NCBI RefSeq assembly: GCF_023073315.1
Contig: NZ_JADPJH010000033.1
Location: 194,132-258,131 of the forward strand
DNA: 64,000 bases
Direction of reading: 5' to 3'
Source of the DNA: Bradyrhizobium sp. 1
GTDB taxonomy: Bacteria > Pseudomonadota > Alphaproteobacteria > Rhizobiales > Xanthobacteraceae
The notes under the pieces are model-generated. The model made no database searches. It worked only from the letters and a program-made list of their open reading frames with translations, and had not been told where the DNA came from. Positions 40,781-49,207 of the stretch are shown one piece after another. Within the stretch, counting starts at the first letter, position 1. The number at the start of each line of letters is the position of its first letter. Both the position numbers and the translations under genes were made by a program.

Positions 40781-43700
40781 TGGCCTCCCCTGTTTCGAAC
40801 GGAGCTGAGCGGGGCTCGCTCGTCGTCGTCCGCACCGTGGACGAGGTCACATCTGAAACATTCGTCCGCATTACCGCGGACGGCACGGTGAACGCCTATA
40901 ACGGTCATGTCGATCTCGGCACCGGCATCCGCACGGCACTCGGCCAGATCGTCGCCGAAGAGCTCGACGTGTCCTTTGCGCGCGTCGTTGTCGTACTCGG
41001 CGACACCTCCGTGGTGCCGAACCAGGGCGCGACCATCGCGAGCGAAACCATCCAGATCACCGCCGTTCCCCTGCGCAAGGCCGCAGCCCAGGCGCGGCAC
41101 TTCCTGATCGCGCGTGCGGCCGAGCGGCTTGAGCTGCCGGCCGACGAGCTCACAATCGAAGACGGGCTTGTCCGGAGCCATAATCGCAGCGTCAGCTATG
41201 GCGAGCTGATCGGCGGCGAGACCATCCGCCTCGAGCTTGCTGACGACGTGCAGGTCAAGGCCGTCGGCGATTACGCCATCGTCGGCCAATCGATGCCGCG
41301 CGTTGACCTGCCCGCCAAGGCCACGGGCGAATTGACCTTCGTGCACGACGTCCGGCTATCAGGCATGCTGCACGGCCGCGTGGTGCGTCCGCCCTATGCC
41401 GGCGTCGATGCCGGCCCATTCGTCGGCACCAGCCTGATCGCGGTCGACGAATCCTCGGTGCGCGACATTCCCGGCATGGTTGCCGTCGTGCGGATCGGCG
41501 ATTTCGTCGGCGTGGTCGCCGAGCGCGAAGAGAATGCAATCCGGGCGGCGGAGCAGCTCGCAGTGAGCTGGAAACCGACGCCCACGCTCGCCGATCTCGC
41601 CGATGTCGAGAAAGCACTGCGCGCCCATCCGTCGACGCCGCGCACGCTGATCGACAAGGGCGATGTCGATGCCGCGATATCAGGTGCGGCCCAGCCGATG
41701 CAGCGCACGTATGTCTGGCCTTACCAGATGCACGCCTCGATCGGCCCGTCCTGCGCCGTCGCCGATTTCCAGGACGGCAACGTCCGCGTCTGGTCGGGCA
41801 CGCAGAACCCGCATGTGCTGCGCAGCGATCTCGCGCTGCTGATCGAGCGTCCCGAGAGCGAAGTCGAGGTCATCAGGCTGGAGGCCGCCGGCTGCTACGG
41901 CCGCAACTGCGCCGACGACGTCAGCGCGGATGCGCTGCTGCTGTCCCGCGCGGTCGGCCGGCCCGTGCGGGTGCAGCTGACGCGCGAGCAGGAGCACGCC
42001 TGGGAGCCCAAGGGCGCGGCGCAGCTCATCGACGTCAATGGCGGCCTTGATGCCGATGGCGGCATTGCCGGTTACGATCTCGCCACGCGCTATCCGTCGA
42101 ATGCCGCACCGACGCTCGCGCTGTTGCTCACCGGGCGCATTTCGTCCGAGCCCGACGTGCTCCAGATGGGCGACCGCACCGCGATCCCGCCCTACGATTA
42201 CGACCACATGCGCGTCGTCGCCCATGACATGGCGCCGATCGTGCGCGCGTCATGGTTTCGCGGCGTCTCGGCGCTGCCGAACACCTTTGCGCATGAATCC
42301 TATATCGACGAGGCCGCGACCGAGGCCGGCGTCGATCCCATCGCATATCGCCTGCGTTACCTGAAGGACCAGCGCGCAATCGACCTCGTCAACGCAGTCG
42401 CCGAACGCGCCGGCTGGACCCCGCGGCCGGTGCGCGAGGAGAAGGACGACGACATCGTGCACGGGCGCGGCTTTGCCTATGCGCTCTACGTACACAGCAA
42501 ATTCCCGGGCTACGGCGCAGCATGGTCAGCCTGGGTCGCCGATGTCGCGGTGAACAAGACCACCGGCGATGTCAGCGTAACGCGTGTCGTCGCGGGGCAG
42601 GATTCCGGATTGATGATCAATCCTGACGGCGTGCGCCATCAGATCCAGGGCAACGTCATCCAGTCCACCAGCCGCGCGCTGATGGAGGAGGTCTCGTTCG
42701 AGCGCGGCGCGGTGGCCGCGCGCGAATGGGGCGCCTATCCCATCATCCCCTTCGCCGATGTGCCCAAGATCGACGTCTTGCTGCTGCCGCGGCCGGACCA
42801 GCCGCCGCTCGGCGTCGGCGAGTCCGCCTCGGTGCCGAGCGCAGCCGCAATTGCCAATGCGATCTTCGATGCCACCGGTGTGCGCTTCCGCGAGCCGCCG
42901 TTCACGCCCGAGCGCATCCTCAAGGGCTTGCACGGCGAAGCGTCGCCCGTGCCGCAGGCCCTGCCCGCACCCGCGAAGCGGCCTGCGGTCCGCATCTGGG
43001 AGAATCCCTTCGCCAAACGCGCCGGCATTGTCGCGACAATCGCGGCCATCTGCACCGCAGCGGTCGGGATCGGCGCAGCGCTCATGCCCGGGCGCGCCAT
43101 CGCGCCGATCGCGCGGCCCGATGCATCGGTCTATTCCGCGGCGACAATCGCGCGCGGAGAGCTGCTCGCGGCGCTCGGCAATTGCGCGGAGTGCCACACC
43201 AGCCTCAGGGGCGTGCTCAACGCCGGCGGCCGGGCGCTCGAAACACCGTTCGGCACGATCTATTCGACCAACATCACGCCTGACGTCGAGACCGGCATCG
43301 GCGCCTGGTCCTATCCCGCCTTCGAGCGCGCGATGCGCGACGGACTGCATCGCGACGGACGGCAGCTCTATCCCGCCTTCCCCTACACGCATTTTGCGAA
43401 GACTGACGATGCGGACATGCAGGCGCTGTACGCCTACCTGATGGCGCAGCCCGCGGTGCGCGCAACGACGCCCGCGAACACGCTCGCCTTCCCGTTCAAC
43501 ATCCGCCCGCTGCTCGCCGGCTGGAATGCGCTGTTCCACCAGACGAGAGAGTTCAAGCCAGATCCGGCAAAGTCGGAGCTTTGGAACCGCGGCGCCTATC
43601 TGGTCGAAGGGCTCGGCCATTGCAGCGGCTGCCATTCGCCGCGCAATGCGCTCGGCGCCGAGCAGCGCCAGGCCTATCTGGCCGGCGGCTTTGCCGAAGG

Positions 43701-44292
43701 CTGGGAGGCGCCGCCGCTGACCTCGCGCTCGCATGCGCCGGTCCCTTGGAGCGAGGACGAACTGTTTGCTTATTTGCGCACCGGCCATTCGCGCTATCAC
43801 GGCGTCGCCGCCGGCCCGATGGCGCCTGTTGTCAGGGATCTCGCGGCGCTCCCCGATCACGACATCCGCGCGATGGCCGTCTATCTCAACTCGTTCAACG
43901 ACGATGCGGCCGATGCGCCCTCGCTGGCCGCGAAGCTCGAAGCTGCGACCCAAGTCACCGTCGCCTCGTCGACCGGCGCGCGGCTCTATCAGGGCGCCTG
44001 CGCCGTCTGCCACGAGGTTGGCGGTCTGCCGCTGTTCGGCAGCCGCCCCTCCCTCGCGCTCAACAGCAATCTGCATAGCGCGACGTCGGACAATCTCGTG
44101 CAGGTGATCCTGCACGGCATCACTGATCCCGTGTCGAGCGACCTCGGCTACATGCCCGCATTCAGGAACAGCATGAGCGACACGCAGGTCGAGGAACTCG
44201 TCGGCTTCCTGCGCAAGCAGTTCGCACCGGACAAGCCGGCATGGACCGGCGTGCGCGAGACAGTCGCGCGCGCACGCCACTCAACCCGCTGA
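40780..44292 (+). CDS. nicB: Nicotinate dehydrogenase Mo/cytochrome c subunit (NicB)
   Basis: This 1170-residue fusion matches the architecture and size of Pseudomonas NicB. Residues ~1-735 form the molybdopterin aldehyde-oxidase domain (VDLGTGIRTALGQIVAEELD, VGQSMPRVDLPAKATGELTF, LGVGESASVPSAAAIANAI). A membrane helix at ~748-770 follows, then three cytochrome c motifs: CAECH (~802), CSGCH (~948) and CAVCH (~1074). Nicotinate is hydroxylated at C6 with water and electrons pass to the respiratory chain, so this version requires an aerobic or respiring cell. The haem part must be exported; how the Mo part is arranged across the membrane is unresolved for this family. Confidence 0.9.
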   Translation: MASPVSNGAERGSLVVVRTVDEVTSETFVRITADGTVNAYNGHVDLGTGIRTALGQIVAEELDVSFARVVVVLGDTSVVPNQGATIASETIQITAVPLRKAAAQARHFLIARAAERLELPADELTIEDGLVRSHNRSVSYGELIGGETIRLELADDVQVKAVGDYAIVGQSMPRVDLPAKATGELTFVHDVRLSGMLHGRVVRPPYAGVDAGPFVGTSLIAVDESSVRDIPGMVAVVRIGDFVGVVAEREENAIRAAEQLAVSWKPTPTLADLADVEKALRAHPSTPRTLIDKGDVDAAISGAAQPMQRTYVWPYQMHASIGPSCAVADFQDGNVRVWSGTQNPHVLRSDLALLIERPESEVEVIRLEAAGCYGRNCADDVSADALLLSRAVGRPVRVQLTREQEHAWEPKGAAQLIDVNGGLDADGGIAGYDLATRYPSNAAPTLALLLTGRISSEPDVLQMGDRTAIPPYDYDHMRVVAHDMAPIVRASWFRGVSALPNTFAHESYIDEAATEAGVDPIAYRLRYLKDQRAIDLVNAVAERAGWTPRPVREEKDDDIVHGRGFAYALYVHSKFPGYGAAWSAWVADVAVNKTTGDVSVTRVVAGQDSGLMINPDGVRHQIQGNVIQSTSRALMEEVSFERGAVAAREWGAYPIIPFADVPKIDVLLLPRPDQPPLGVGESASVPSAAAIANAIFDATGVRFREPPFTPERILKGLHGEASPVPQALPAPAKRPAVRIWENPFAKRAGIVATIAAICTAAVGIGAALMPGRAIAPIARPDASVYSAATIARGELLAALGNCAECHTSLRGVLNAGGRALETPFGTIYSTNITPDVETGIGAWSYPAFERAMRDGLHRDGRQLYPAFPYTHFAKTDDADMQALYAYLMAQPAVRATTPANTLAFPFNIRPLLAGWNALFHQTREFKPDPAKSELWNRGAYLVEGLGHCSGCHSPRNALGAEQRQAYLAGGFAEGWEAPPLTSRSHAPVPWSEDELFAYLRTGHSRYHGVAAGPMAPVVRDLAALPDHDIRAMAVYLNSFNDDAADAPSLAAKLEAATQVTVASSTGARLYQGACAVCHEVGGLPLFGSRPSLALNSNLHSATSDNLVQVILHGITDPVSSDLGYMPAFRNSMSDTQVEELVGFLRKQFAPDKPAWTGVRETVARARHSTR

Positions 44293-44298
44293 TTTTTG

Positions 44299-44347
44299 GA
44301 GCATGACCTAATCGGAAAACCGCTTCACACTTTTCCCGGTCATGCTC
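44299..44347. repeat. 49-bp palindromic intergenic repeat, copy 2
   Basis: This is an inverted-orientation relative of 16502-16550 with the same length, starting GAGCATGACC and ending GGTCATGCTC, with compensating changes that keep the stem paired. It sits between the convergent nicB and dioxygenase genes and touches the dioxygenase stop codon, where it could act as a two-way transcription stop. Confidence 0.85.
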
Positions 44348-45315
44348 TAGCCGTGCGTCTTCGCCTCCACCGGAGGCGTGCCGTGGGTGTGGAAGGACTC
44401 GATCGTCTTCAACCCCCAGGCCTGGCCCCTCTTGCGTTCCTCCTCGGTCCACACGATCGGCTTCCAGTCGGGTGCAAGGATGAGGCGCGCGCCGGCATTG
44501 GCGACCTCGACGCGGTTGCCGCCGGGCTCGTAGACATAGAGGAAGAAGGTCTGCTGGATTGCGTGCTTGTGCGGCCCGGTCTCGATGTGGATGCCGTTCT
44601 CCAGGAAGATGTCGGCGGCGCGCAAGATCTCCTCGCGGCTGTCGAGCGCGTAGGTGACGTGGTGGAAGCGGCCGGGCGTGCCGGAATGGTCGAGCGAATA
44701 GGCGAAGTCGTAGCTCTTGTTCGACATCGTCAGCCACATCGCGGCCTCGCGGCCGTCATTGAGCACGATCTGCTCGGTGAGGCGGCATCCCAGATAATTC
44801 TCGAAGAACTCGCGGTTGGCCTTGATATCGACGGCGAGGCAGTTGAGGTGATCGAGCCGGCGGACATTGACGCCGCGCGCGGGAAAGCGCTGCGCCTGGT
44901 TCTTCAACGCGGGCTTCAGCTCCGGCGGGGCCTGATACCATTCGGTCTCGTAATAGAGCTCGACGATGTGGCCATCGGGATCCCTGCAGCGGAAGGTCGG
45001 CCCCTGCCCCATGTCGCCGTCGATCCAGCCGATGTCGAAGCCCGAGCCTTTCAGCGCGGCGACGCGGCGCTCCAGCGCCTGCTGGCTGCGCGCGCGCAGC
45101 GCCATGTGCTCCATGCCTGAGGTCTTCGACGCCGTGAGCTTGAGCGAATAGCGTTCGTAATCGTCCCAGCCGCGCAAATAGACCGACTCGCCCTTCTGCC
45201 CGCTGACGGTCATGCCCATGACGTCGACGAAGAATTTCAGGCTCTCGTCCGGCTTCGGCGTCAGCAGTTCCATGTGGCCGAGATGGGCGAGATCGAAGAT
45301 CGGTTCGGGCTGCAT
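44347..45315 (-). CDS. VOC-fold extradiol ring-cleavage dioxygenase
   Basis: This 322-residue class I extradiol dioxygenase has two repeats of paired VOC modules. The N-terminal half begins LAHLGHMELLTPKPDESLKFFVDVMG. The catalytic half has VRRLDHLNCLAVDIKANREFFENYLG with the first Fe ligand His, RFHHVTYALD with the second, and VYEPGGNRVEV with the Glu ligand. It would open a catechol-type ring next to a hydroxyl using Fe(II) and O2. GGAGGG precedes the ATG. Although it abuts nicAB, its promoter matches the TetR operon at 22 kb, so it likely supplies that pathway. Exact substrate unknown. Confidence 0.83.
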   Translation of the reverse strand: MQPEPIFDLAHLGHMELLTPKPDESLKFFVDVMGMTVSGQKGESVYLRGWDDYERYSLKLTASKTSGMEHMALRARSQQALERRVAALKGSGFDIGWIDGDMGQGPTFRCRDPDGHIVELYYETEWYQAPPELKPALKNQAQRFPARGVNVRRLDHLNCLAVDIKANREFFENYLGCRLTEQIVLNDGREAAMWLTMSNKSYDFAYSLDHSGTPGRFHHVTYALDSREEILRAADIFLENGIHIETGPHKHAIQQTFFLYVYEPGGNRVEVANAGARLILAPDWKPIVWTEEERKRGQAWGLKTIESFHTHGTPPVEAKTHG

Positions 45316-45350
45316 GGTTCCCTCCTGGGCATGGCAGGCGCAGGGCCCGC

Positions 45351-45392
45351 CTAATCATTTGTACTAATGTACAAATGATTAGGTCCCGTCAA
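45351..45392 (-). promoter_or_regulatory. Dioxygenase promoter with the TetR-type operator
   Basis: Perfect 14-bp arms (CTAATCATTTGTAC and GTACAAATGATTAG) flank a 4-bp spacer at 45351-45382. The core TTTGTACTAATGTACAAA (45358-45375) matches the TetR operon's operator. A minus-strand TTGACG -35 box lies at 45392-45387, at the same 12-bp distance as in the TetR promoter. The operator would block RNA polymerase at the -10. Confidence 0.8.
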
Positions 45393-45677
45393 CAAAATGG
45401 CCCCCTCAGTCGGGAGAAGCATGCCGGCGACGATCCTCCGAACGGACGGGACCGGATGCTCGAATGGTAAAATCTTCCTTAAGCGCTTTCCGGCCCATTG
45501 GCCTAGAAAAGCAGCATTTTCCGGCTGATTTCGCCGACAAGTATGCATTGCGAACAACTCTATTAGCCGAATTGTCGCGGATTTAACAAAGCTCCCGCCC
45601 CTGCCGCTTAACAGTTTGTGCAGCCCGGGCTCGCATAGTCAGGGTTAAACTCCTCGCTCTTGCCAGGTTCATTCATT
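45393..45677. other. Intergenic region upstream of the HerA-like gene
   Basis: Beyond the dioxygenase promoter I see no credible reading frame, RNA gene or strong hairpin. The base composition becomes more AT-rich around 45530-45620, consistent with holding the promoter for the rightward ATPase gene, but no clear -35/-10 pair stands out. Confidence 0.45.
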
Positions 45678-47417
45678 GTGACATCCTTTGGACGCGTGAT
45701 TTCGGTTCGCGGATCGCTCGCCCGGGTCGGGCTTCTGGCGGAAAGCCAGATGCCGGTCTCGGAAGTCCGGGCCACCGTCGGCCGGTTCGTCAGCATCCGC
45801 TGCGCCAGCTCGATCATCGTCGCCATGATCACCGAGGTGTCCTGCGAAAACCTCTCGCGCAGCGACAATTTGATCGCGATCGCCTCGGTCGATCTGCTCG
45901 GCGAAATCCTCAATGCCGCCGGCAAGGCCAAATTCCAGCGCGGCGTTACCAACTATCCGACCATCGGCGATTCCGTCGACCTGATCACCAGCCAGGAGCT
46001 GCGCACGATCTACGCGCCGACGGGATCCGACCAGATCAATGTCGGCTTCCTGCAGCAGGACAGCTCCGTCGTCGCTTATGTCGATATCGAGGAAATGCTG
46101 TCCAAGCATTTTGCGGTGCTGGGATCGACCGGCGTCGGCAAATCGACCGGCGTGTCGCTGCTGCTCAACGAGATCCTGAAAGCGCGCCCGAACCTGCGCA
46201 TTTTCCTGCTCGACGTGCACAACGAATATGGCCGCTGCTTCGGCGACCGCGCGCTGGTGCTCAACCCTCGGAACCTGAAGCTGCCGTTCTGGCTGTTCAA
46301 TTTCGAGGAAATCGTCGACGTGCTGTTCGGCGGCCGCGCCGGCGTGCCCGAGGAGCTCGATGTGCTCGCCGAGGTGATCCCGATCGCCAAGGGCATCTAC
46401 ACGCAGTACCAGAACGCCGATCGCCTCGGCCTCAAGCGCATCGATCCCAAGCAGATCGGCTTCACCGTCGATACGCCGGTGCCGTACCGCCTGGTTGATT
46501 TGATCTCGCTGATCGACGAGCGCATGGGCAAGCTGGAAAACCGCTCCTCGCGCATCATCTATCACAAGCTGATCTCGCGCATCGAAGCGGTCCGCAACGA
46601 CCCGCGCTACGCCTTCATGTTCGACAACGCCAATGTCGGCGGCGACACCATGGCCGAGGTGATCAGCCATCTGTTCCGCCTGCCCGCCAACGGCAAGCCG
46701 ATGACGGTGATGCAGCTCGCGGGCTTCCCGGCCGAGGTCATCGATTCCGTCGTCTCGGTGCTGTGCCGCATGGCCTTCGACTTCGGCCTGTGGAGCGACG
46801 GCGTCTCGCCGATGCTGTTCGTTTGCGAAGAAGCCCACCGTTACGCCTCCGCCGACCGCAATGTCGGCTTCGGACCGACCCGCAAGGCGGTGTCGCGGAT
46901 CGCCAAGGAAGGCCGCAAATACGGCGTCTATCTCGGCCTCATCACCCAACGCCCGGCCGAGCTCGACGCCACCATCATCTCCCAGTGCAACACGCTGTTC
47001 ACGATGCGTCTTGCCAACGAACGCGACCAGGCGCTGCTGCGCGCCGCGGTCTCGGATGCTGCCGCGAATTTGCTGTCCTTCGTGCCCTCGCTCGGCACCC
47101 GCGAGGTGCTGGCGTTCGGCGAAGGCGTCGCGCTGCCGACCCGTCTGCGATTCAAGGAGGTGCCGCCGCATCAATTGCCGCGCGGCGAGGCCACCATCTC
47201 GAGCGTGCCGTCGGTTACGTCAGGCCACGACATGCATTTCGTCGGCGCGGTGCTCGAACGCTGGCGCGGTGCCACCTCGCAGCGCGACACGCCGAACGAC
47301 CCGGTGTTCTCCGCGCCGCCGGCCAAGACGCTCGCCCCCGCCGAGACGCCGATGCTGCAGCCCTCGATGGGGCTCGACCCCGATCGCTTCTCGCTGTTGA
47401 AGAAGCCGCTGCGGTAA
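45678..47417 (+). CDS. HerA/DUF87-type ATP-binding protein
   Basis: This 579-residue FtsK/HerA-superfamily ATPase has an N-terminal beta-barrel-like HAS domain (SFGRVISVRGSLARVGLLAE), Walker A GSTGVGKST (~residues 149-157), LLDVHNEYGR, Walker B LFVCEEAHRY, a conserved LITQRPAELDATIISQCNT sensor and a Pro-rich C-terminal tail. HerA proteins are hexameric DNA translocases working with NurA nuclease in end resection or phage defence; here no nuclease gene is adjacent. I start at the GTG at 45678; a TTG at 45660 is the alternative. The gene stands alone. Confidence 0.85.
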   Translation: MTSFGRVISVRGSLARVGLLAESQMPVSEVRATVGRFVSIRCASSIIVAMITEVSCENLSRSDNLIAIASVDLLGEILNAAGKAKFQRGVTNYPTIGDSVDLITSQELRTIYAPTGSDQINVGFLQQDSSVVAYVDIEEMLSKHFAVLGSTGVGKSTGVSLLLNEILKARPNLRIFLLDVHNEYGRCFGDRALVLNPRNLKLPFWLFNFEEIVDVLFGGRAGVPEELDVLAEVIPIAKGIYTQYQNADRLGLKRIDPKQIGFTVDTPVPYRLVDLISLIDERMGKLENRSSRIIYHKLISRIEAVRNDPRYAFMFDNANVGGDTMAEVISHLFRLPANGKPMTVMQLAGFPAEVIDSVVSVLCRMAFDFGLWSDGVSPMLFVCEEAHRYASADRNVGFGPTRKAVSRIAKEGRKYGVYLGLITQRPAELDATIISQCNTLFTMRLANERDQALLRAAVSDAAANLLSFVPSLGTREVLAFGEGVALPTRLRFKEVPPHQLPRGEATISSVPSVTSGHDMHFVGAVLERWRGATSQRDTPNDPVFSAPPAKTLAPAETPMLQPSMGLDPDRFSLLKKPLR

Positions 47418-47624
47418 AATGCTCTCGTGTCCCGGACGCGCTGCAGTGTGCAACGCTGCTGCGCAAAGCCGGGACCCACGCTACGCGCACCACACTGTCG
47501 GAAACATGGGCCCCGGCTCTGCAGCGCACCGCCGAAGAGGCGCTGCGCCGCGGCCGGGCACGAGAGCGGCAGATTGAGCCCGCCGCTCGCATCGACTATG
47601 GTTCCCGCCCCCAAGCCGGAATCC

Positions 47625-48212
47625 ATGCCCATGACAAAACCCGCCGCGCAACGCTTCGCCGCTCCCGCCCTCGATACGCTGCCCGACGACATCCGCACCC
47701 GCCTCCTGGCCGTGCAGGAAAAAAGCGGCTTCGTGCCGAACGTGTTCCTGACGCTGGCCTACCGCCCAGACGAGTTCCGCGCGTTCTTCGCCTATCACGA
47801 CGCGCTGATGGAGAAGGACGGCGGCCTCAGCAAGGCCGAGCGCGAGATGATCGTGGTGGCGACCTCGGCGGCCAACCAGTGCCAGTATTGCGTGATCGCG
47901 CATGGCGCGATCCTGCGCATCCGCGCCAAGAACCCGCTGATTGCCGACCAGATCGCGGTGAACTATCGCAAGGCCGACATCACGCCGCGGCAAAAGGCGA
48001 TGCTCGATTTCGCGATGAAGGTCTCGGCCGATGCGCAGCGCGTCTCGGAGGAGGATTTCACGGCGCTTGCGCCGCACGGCTTCAGCGACGACGACATCTG
48101 GGACATCGCCGCGATCTCCGCCTTCTTCGCGCTGTCGAACCGCCTCGCCAATTTCACGGGCATGCGGCCGAACGAGGAGTTCTATTTGATGGGACGCCTG
48201 CCCAAGAAGTGA
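47625..48212 (+). CDS. AhpD-like alkylhydroperoxidase/peroxidase-related protein
   Basis: This 195-residue protein of the carboxymuconolactone-decarboxylase/AhpD fold has the redox motif CQYCVIAHGAI (CxxC followed by His), LSKAEREMIVVATSAAN upstream and ANFTGMRPNEEFYLMGR at the C-terminus. It is a likely peroxide-reducing antioxidant enzyme. ATGs at 47625 and 47631 both fit; the longer upstream frame lacks conserved residues. It lies 207 bp below the HerA-like gene and may be separately transcribed. Confidence 0.82.
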   Translation: MPMTKPAAQRFAAPALDTLPDDIRTRLLAVQEKSGFVPNVFLTLAYRPDEFRAFFAYHDALMEKDGGLSKAEREMIVVATSAANQCQYCVIAHGAILRIRAKNPLIADQIAVNYRKADITPRQKAMLDFAMKVSADAQRVSEEDFTALAPHGFSDDDIWDIAAISAFFALSNRLANFTGMRPNEEFYLMGRLPKK

Positions 48213-48272
48213 TCGGCGCCACCAGCGGGGGTCGGGCTCGTCCGCGCTCGAAGATTGGCCGTGACCGGCTGC

Positions 48273-48440
48273 TTACGTCTTTCGCCGCTGGCTCCAGAAA
48301 CTTCCCACGCCAACGATGGCGGTGACGAGCAGAACGGCGACGAACGTCTGGATGATGGTGAAGTTCAGGGCATCACGCGCAACGAACAGCGCGGTGATGG
48401 CGCCCGCAGCGAGAAAGAGAATACGAAAGATCGCGCTCAC
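48273..48440 (-). CDS. Small two-TM membrane protein
   Basis: This 55-residue protein starts at a GTG (48440) with GGAGA 8 bases upstream. Two hydrophobic stretches (IFRILFLAAGAITALFV and IIQTFVAVLLVTAIVGVG) and a basic end (SQRRKT) predict a hairpin inner-membrane peptide. A longer reading to ATG 48503 is possible but its first 21 residues look non-coding. The family is unknown. Confidence 0.5.
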   Translation of the reverse strand: MSAIFRILFLAAGAITALFVARDALNFTIIQTFVAVLLVTAIVGVGSFWSQRRKT

Positions 48441-48614
48441 GGTGAGGTCTCCGGGTGAGCATGACCCGAAGAGCCTGACGACTGACACACGCCGGTTCGG
48501 CAATCATGCCGGCGGACCTTAGCAGTCCGCATCCAAGCGGGTTTGCGGCAGATCAAGCCTCTCCGCGCCGGCGAAGTGACTTGACGCTGCCCGCGGCCGC
48601 GAAGCGCTCTGCAG

Positions 48615-48758
48615 CTACTGCTTACCCATCAACTCGAGCGCCGGGGCAAAACGCTCCGAGAATGTCAGCGTCTTGGCGTGATGAACCGCGGCGAACGATG
48701 CCGAGATTCCCACTGAAGCGACCGCGAGCAAGGCAATCACGAAAACCAGACGGCGCAT
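48615..48758 (-). CDS. Tiny secreted hypothetical protein
   Basis: This 47-residue product starts at 48758 behind AGGAGG. The first 24 residues are a convincing signal peptide (MRRLVFVIALLAVASVGISA), leaving a mature peptide of roughly 23 residues (HHAKTLTFSERFAPALELMG). A strong ribosome site and clean signal sequence support reality despite the size. Function unknown. Confidence 0.5.
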   Translation of the reverse strand: MRRLVFVIALLAVASVGISASFAAVHHAKTLTFSERFAPALELMGKQ

Positions 48759-49035
48759 GTCCGCCTCCTGTGTAAGCTCCACCACCCAATACAGATGGGA
48801 CGGCTTTGTTTCAGGACAGTGTCGTCGGTGCGCAAAATGATTTCGCTCAAGCGCCTGTGATGAGATCCGGCTTATCAGGCCGCGCGCCGTAACCAACTAA
48901 TACTGGTGTCGCCGTTGTTTTGCAGCGGGCGCGAGCCGCACCGGGAATCCAAGGCGCGCCATCACGATCGTAAATCGCAAGACGACCGCGACAAACGGCA
49001 TCTGCTGAAGTGCGGAGTGATCAAGGACAGCTCAA

Positions 49036-49191
49036 ATGAAAATCATCATCCGGAAGCTCAATGGTCTGTGGCACCTGATCGTCGGGGCAAGCCAGATCCG
49101 AACGCCGTTCCTGGAAACCCAGGACCGCGCGCTGGTCGTGACTTACGCCCGTCGCGCTTATCCCGGCGCCAAAATCTTCCAGCGCGACTGA
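49036..49191 (+). CDS. 51-residue hypothetical protein
   Basis: An ATG at 49036 follows AAGGACAGC and opens a 51-residue frame (MKIIIRKLNGLWHLIVG ... AKIFQRD). It has alternating strand-like hydrophobics and a basic C-terminal helix and could fold as a small beta-alpha unit. It ends 17 bp before the convergent ParB-like gene. No homologue is known to me; the ribosome site and codon usage make it plausible. Confidence 0.45.
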   Translation: MKIIIRKLNGLWHLIVGASQIRTPFLETQDRALVVTYARRAYPGAKIFQRD

Positions 49192-49207
49192 TGCGAGCGT
49201 TGCGCGC

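Noticed and set aside
44347..45315. Dioxygenase as NicX (2,5-dihydroxypyridine dioxygenase) of the nicotinate pathway
   Set aside because: It is of the VOC extradiol class, whereas NicX is a different family, and its promoter matches the TetR regulon rather than the nicotinate operators.
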